A model generated the notes under the pieces. That model was not told the origin of the DNA. It saw only the letters and a program-made list of their open reading frames with translations, and ran no database searches. Position numbers and translations under genes: made by a program. 64,000 bases of DNA. Origin: S5-A14a sp022766365. GTDB lineage: Bacteria; Bacillota; Clostridia; Peptostreptococcales; Anaerovoracaceae. The stretch is from NCBI GenBank assembly GCA_050313295.1, contig JBNPLD010000004.1, one strand, 5' to 3'. Numbering within the stretch: the stretch's first letter is position 1; each line of letters opens with the position of its first letter. Of the stretch, positions 63,086 to 64,000 are shown piece by piece.

Positions 63086-64000
63086 GATATTTTGTTTATG
63101 ATAGGAAATGGGTGGGTCCGGAATTTTCGGAGGATATTTCCAAAATTATTTTGAAAATTTCCCTTCCGGCAGCCACATTTGTTTCGGTTTTGAAATACCT
63201 GGACCTCAGTGCCGTGGATGAAATTCGGAGGGGTGCCGGGTATTTTTTAGTGTCGCTGATTTTGGGGTATGGAGTTGCAGTTGCAATAGCCTATGGCATG
63301 AAGATCGGCAAGAGCAAGAGGGCGTTGTTTGTGAATTCAATTGTGAATACGAACATGGTATTCATAGGAATGCCCCTTCAAATTGCTGTGTTGGGGGAGG
63401 AGAGCTTTCGTCATTACCTGATTATTTATGTTCTAGGGACTTTCTCTATCTGGTGCGTGGGAGCGATTTATATTTTCATGGATGCTCCGAAAAGTTATGA
63501 GGACATCAATCTGAAAGAAGGGGGAAGGGTCAGCGGTTTCTCCTGGAGAAGATTGCTGCCTGCACCTATGGTGGGCTTTTTTGCAGGTGTAGTTGTGCTT
63601 GCCATAGGTATCAAATTACCGGATTTCATCGGAACGACTTTAGATTACCTTGCAGCTATGGTATCTCCGCTTTCGTTGATCTACATCGGACTTATGCTGC
63701 GTAAGGTGGGAATCAAACATCTGAGAATCGGATGGGATGTGTTCATGGTGATTCTGGGAAGGTTTCTGATTCTGCCGGCTATTACGGTTTTACTTTTGTT
63801 GATAGGACCGAGTCTCATCGGAGATTTGGATCCGATGATGAAGGATACTCTAGTGCTCCAGGCCTTTGCTCCTACTCTCAGCGTGCTGCCGATCTTAGCT
63901 AATGAATCCGGTACAGATGTAAAATATGCCACGACGGTTATAACATCGACGACTTTTCTGTTCGCACTGATAATTCCGGTGGTGGTGTTCTTTATAAGAT
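63025..64000 (+). CDS. AEC-family transporter, cut by window end
   Basis: Open from ATG 63025 (CAGGAGCG site) to the window edge, 325 codons without a stop. It begins MGAIFSAIGSVLPLFLLIGV and shows the paired half-repeat arrangement of auxin efflux carrier family proteins (ISLPAATFVSVLK, NTNMVFIGMPL, then PTLSVLPILANESG with the crossing Pro). Substrates in bacteria are usually organic acids such as malate. It overlaps the upstream gene by 61 nt. The last few residues lie outside the window. Confidence 0.88.
   Translation, partial: MGAIFSAIGSVLPLFLLIGVGYFVYDRKWVGPEFSEDISKIILKISLPAATFVSVLKYLDLSAVDEIRRGAGYFLVSLILGYGVAVAIAYGMKIGKSKRALFVNSIVNTNMVFIGMPLQIAVLGEESFRHYLIIYVLGTFSIWCVGAIYIFMDAPKSYEDINLKEGGRVSGFSWRRLLPAPMVGFFAGVVVLAIGIKLPDFIGTTLDYLAAMVSPLSLIYIGLMLRKVGIKHLRIGWDVFMVILGRFLILPAITVLLLLIGPSLIGDLDPMMKDTLVLQAFAPTLSVLPILANESGTDVKYATTVITSTTFLFALIIPVVVFFIR

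Overview
The window looks like the chromosome of a low-GC, strictly anaerobic, amino-acid-fermenting Clostridia-type Firmicute. This is inferred from a complete ornithine oxidation cluster, rubredoxin-type oxygen defence, large BcrAD/HgdC-type activases, Clostridia-style ribosomal and RF1 sequences and AGGAGG ribosome sites. Candidates are the Anaerovoracaceae/Family XIII or Peptostreptococcales; the sequence alone does not fix a genus. No rRNA or tRNA gene was seen.

Layout. 1-5012 is a gene graveyard. It holds a multiply broken AlbA/Schlafen-type regulator, an intact NhaC antiporter, truncated amidohydrolase, relaxase and DUF4143 ATPase pieces, and an intact XRE regulator plus membrane protein pair. 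5054-18258 is the ornithine fermentation region: a PAS-sigma54 activator, a textbook -24/-12 promoter preceded by palindromic sites, then ord-ortA-ortB-oraS-oraE, a PPC protein, a C69 peptidase, a MutL/GlmL-like reactivase and ornithine racemase. 18351-32566 holds housekeeping and energy genes: thioredoxin, PlsC, YbjQ, PAP2, cysteine synthase, rubredoxin and a flavoprotein-rubredoxin fusion, CstA, a nucleotidyltransferase, a 1483-residue double activase and a YjiH transporter. 32782-44344 carries a DUF2148 protein, rpmE, prfA, tsaC, rpiB, upp, tyrS, a DDAH-type hydrolase divergent from a LysR regulator, an NSS transporter and rplM-rpsI behind a roughly 525-nt leader.

44337-50566 is an integrative element inserted at the rpsI 3' end and terminator. 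A 33-bp perfect direct repeat bounds it, inside a 65-nt collinear duplication, and 11-bp-spaced integrase arm sites lie next to each end. It carries a tyrosine integrase, small regulators, decayed micro-ORFs and a DpnII-type (GATC) restriction-modification system whose Dam methylase has a fused N-terminal helix-turn-helix.

50814-59621 is metal and cobalamin transport. A perfect Fur-type box precedes a DUF6110 protein and a P1B ATPase. A cobalamin-type riboswitch with terminator then precedes a membrane-anchored FecR-DUF4430 protein and an ECF transporter (T, fused A-A, S, second T). 60581-64000 has a second, clearer cobalamin riboswitch with its own promoter and terminator, a DUF438-PAS protein, a DUF1858 protein, an unknown protein and an AEC-family carrier cut by the window end.

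How it fits together (inference): D-ornithine 4,5-aminomutase needs adenosylcobalamin, and this window carries both the aminomutase and what looks like a cobalamin capture and import system under B12 riboswitch control. The sigma54 activator, the racemase and possibly the DDAH-type enzyme would feed and regulate ornithine use.
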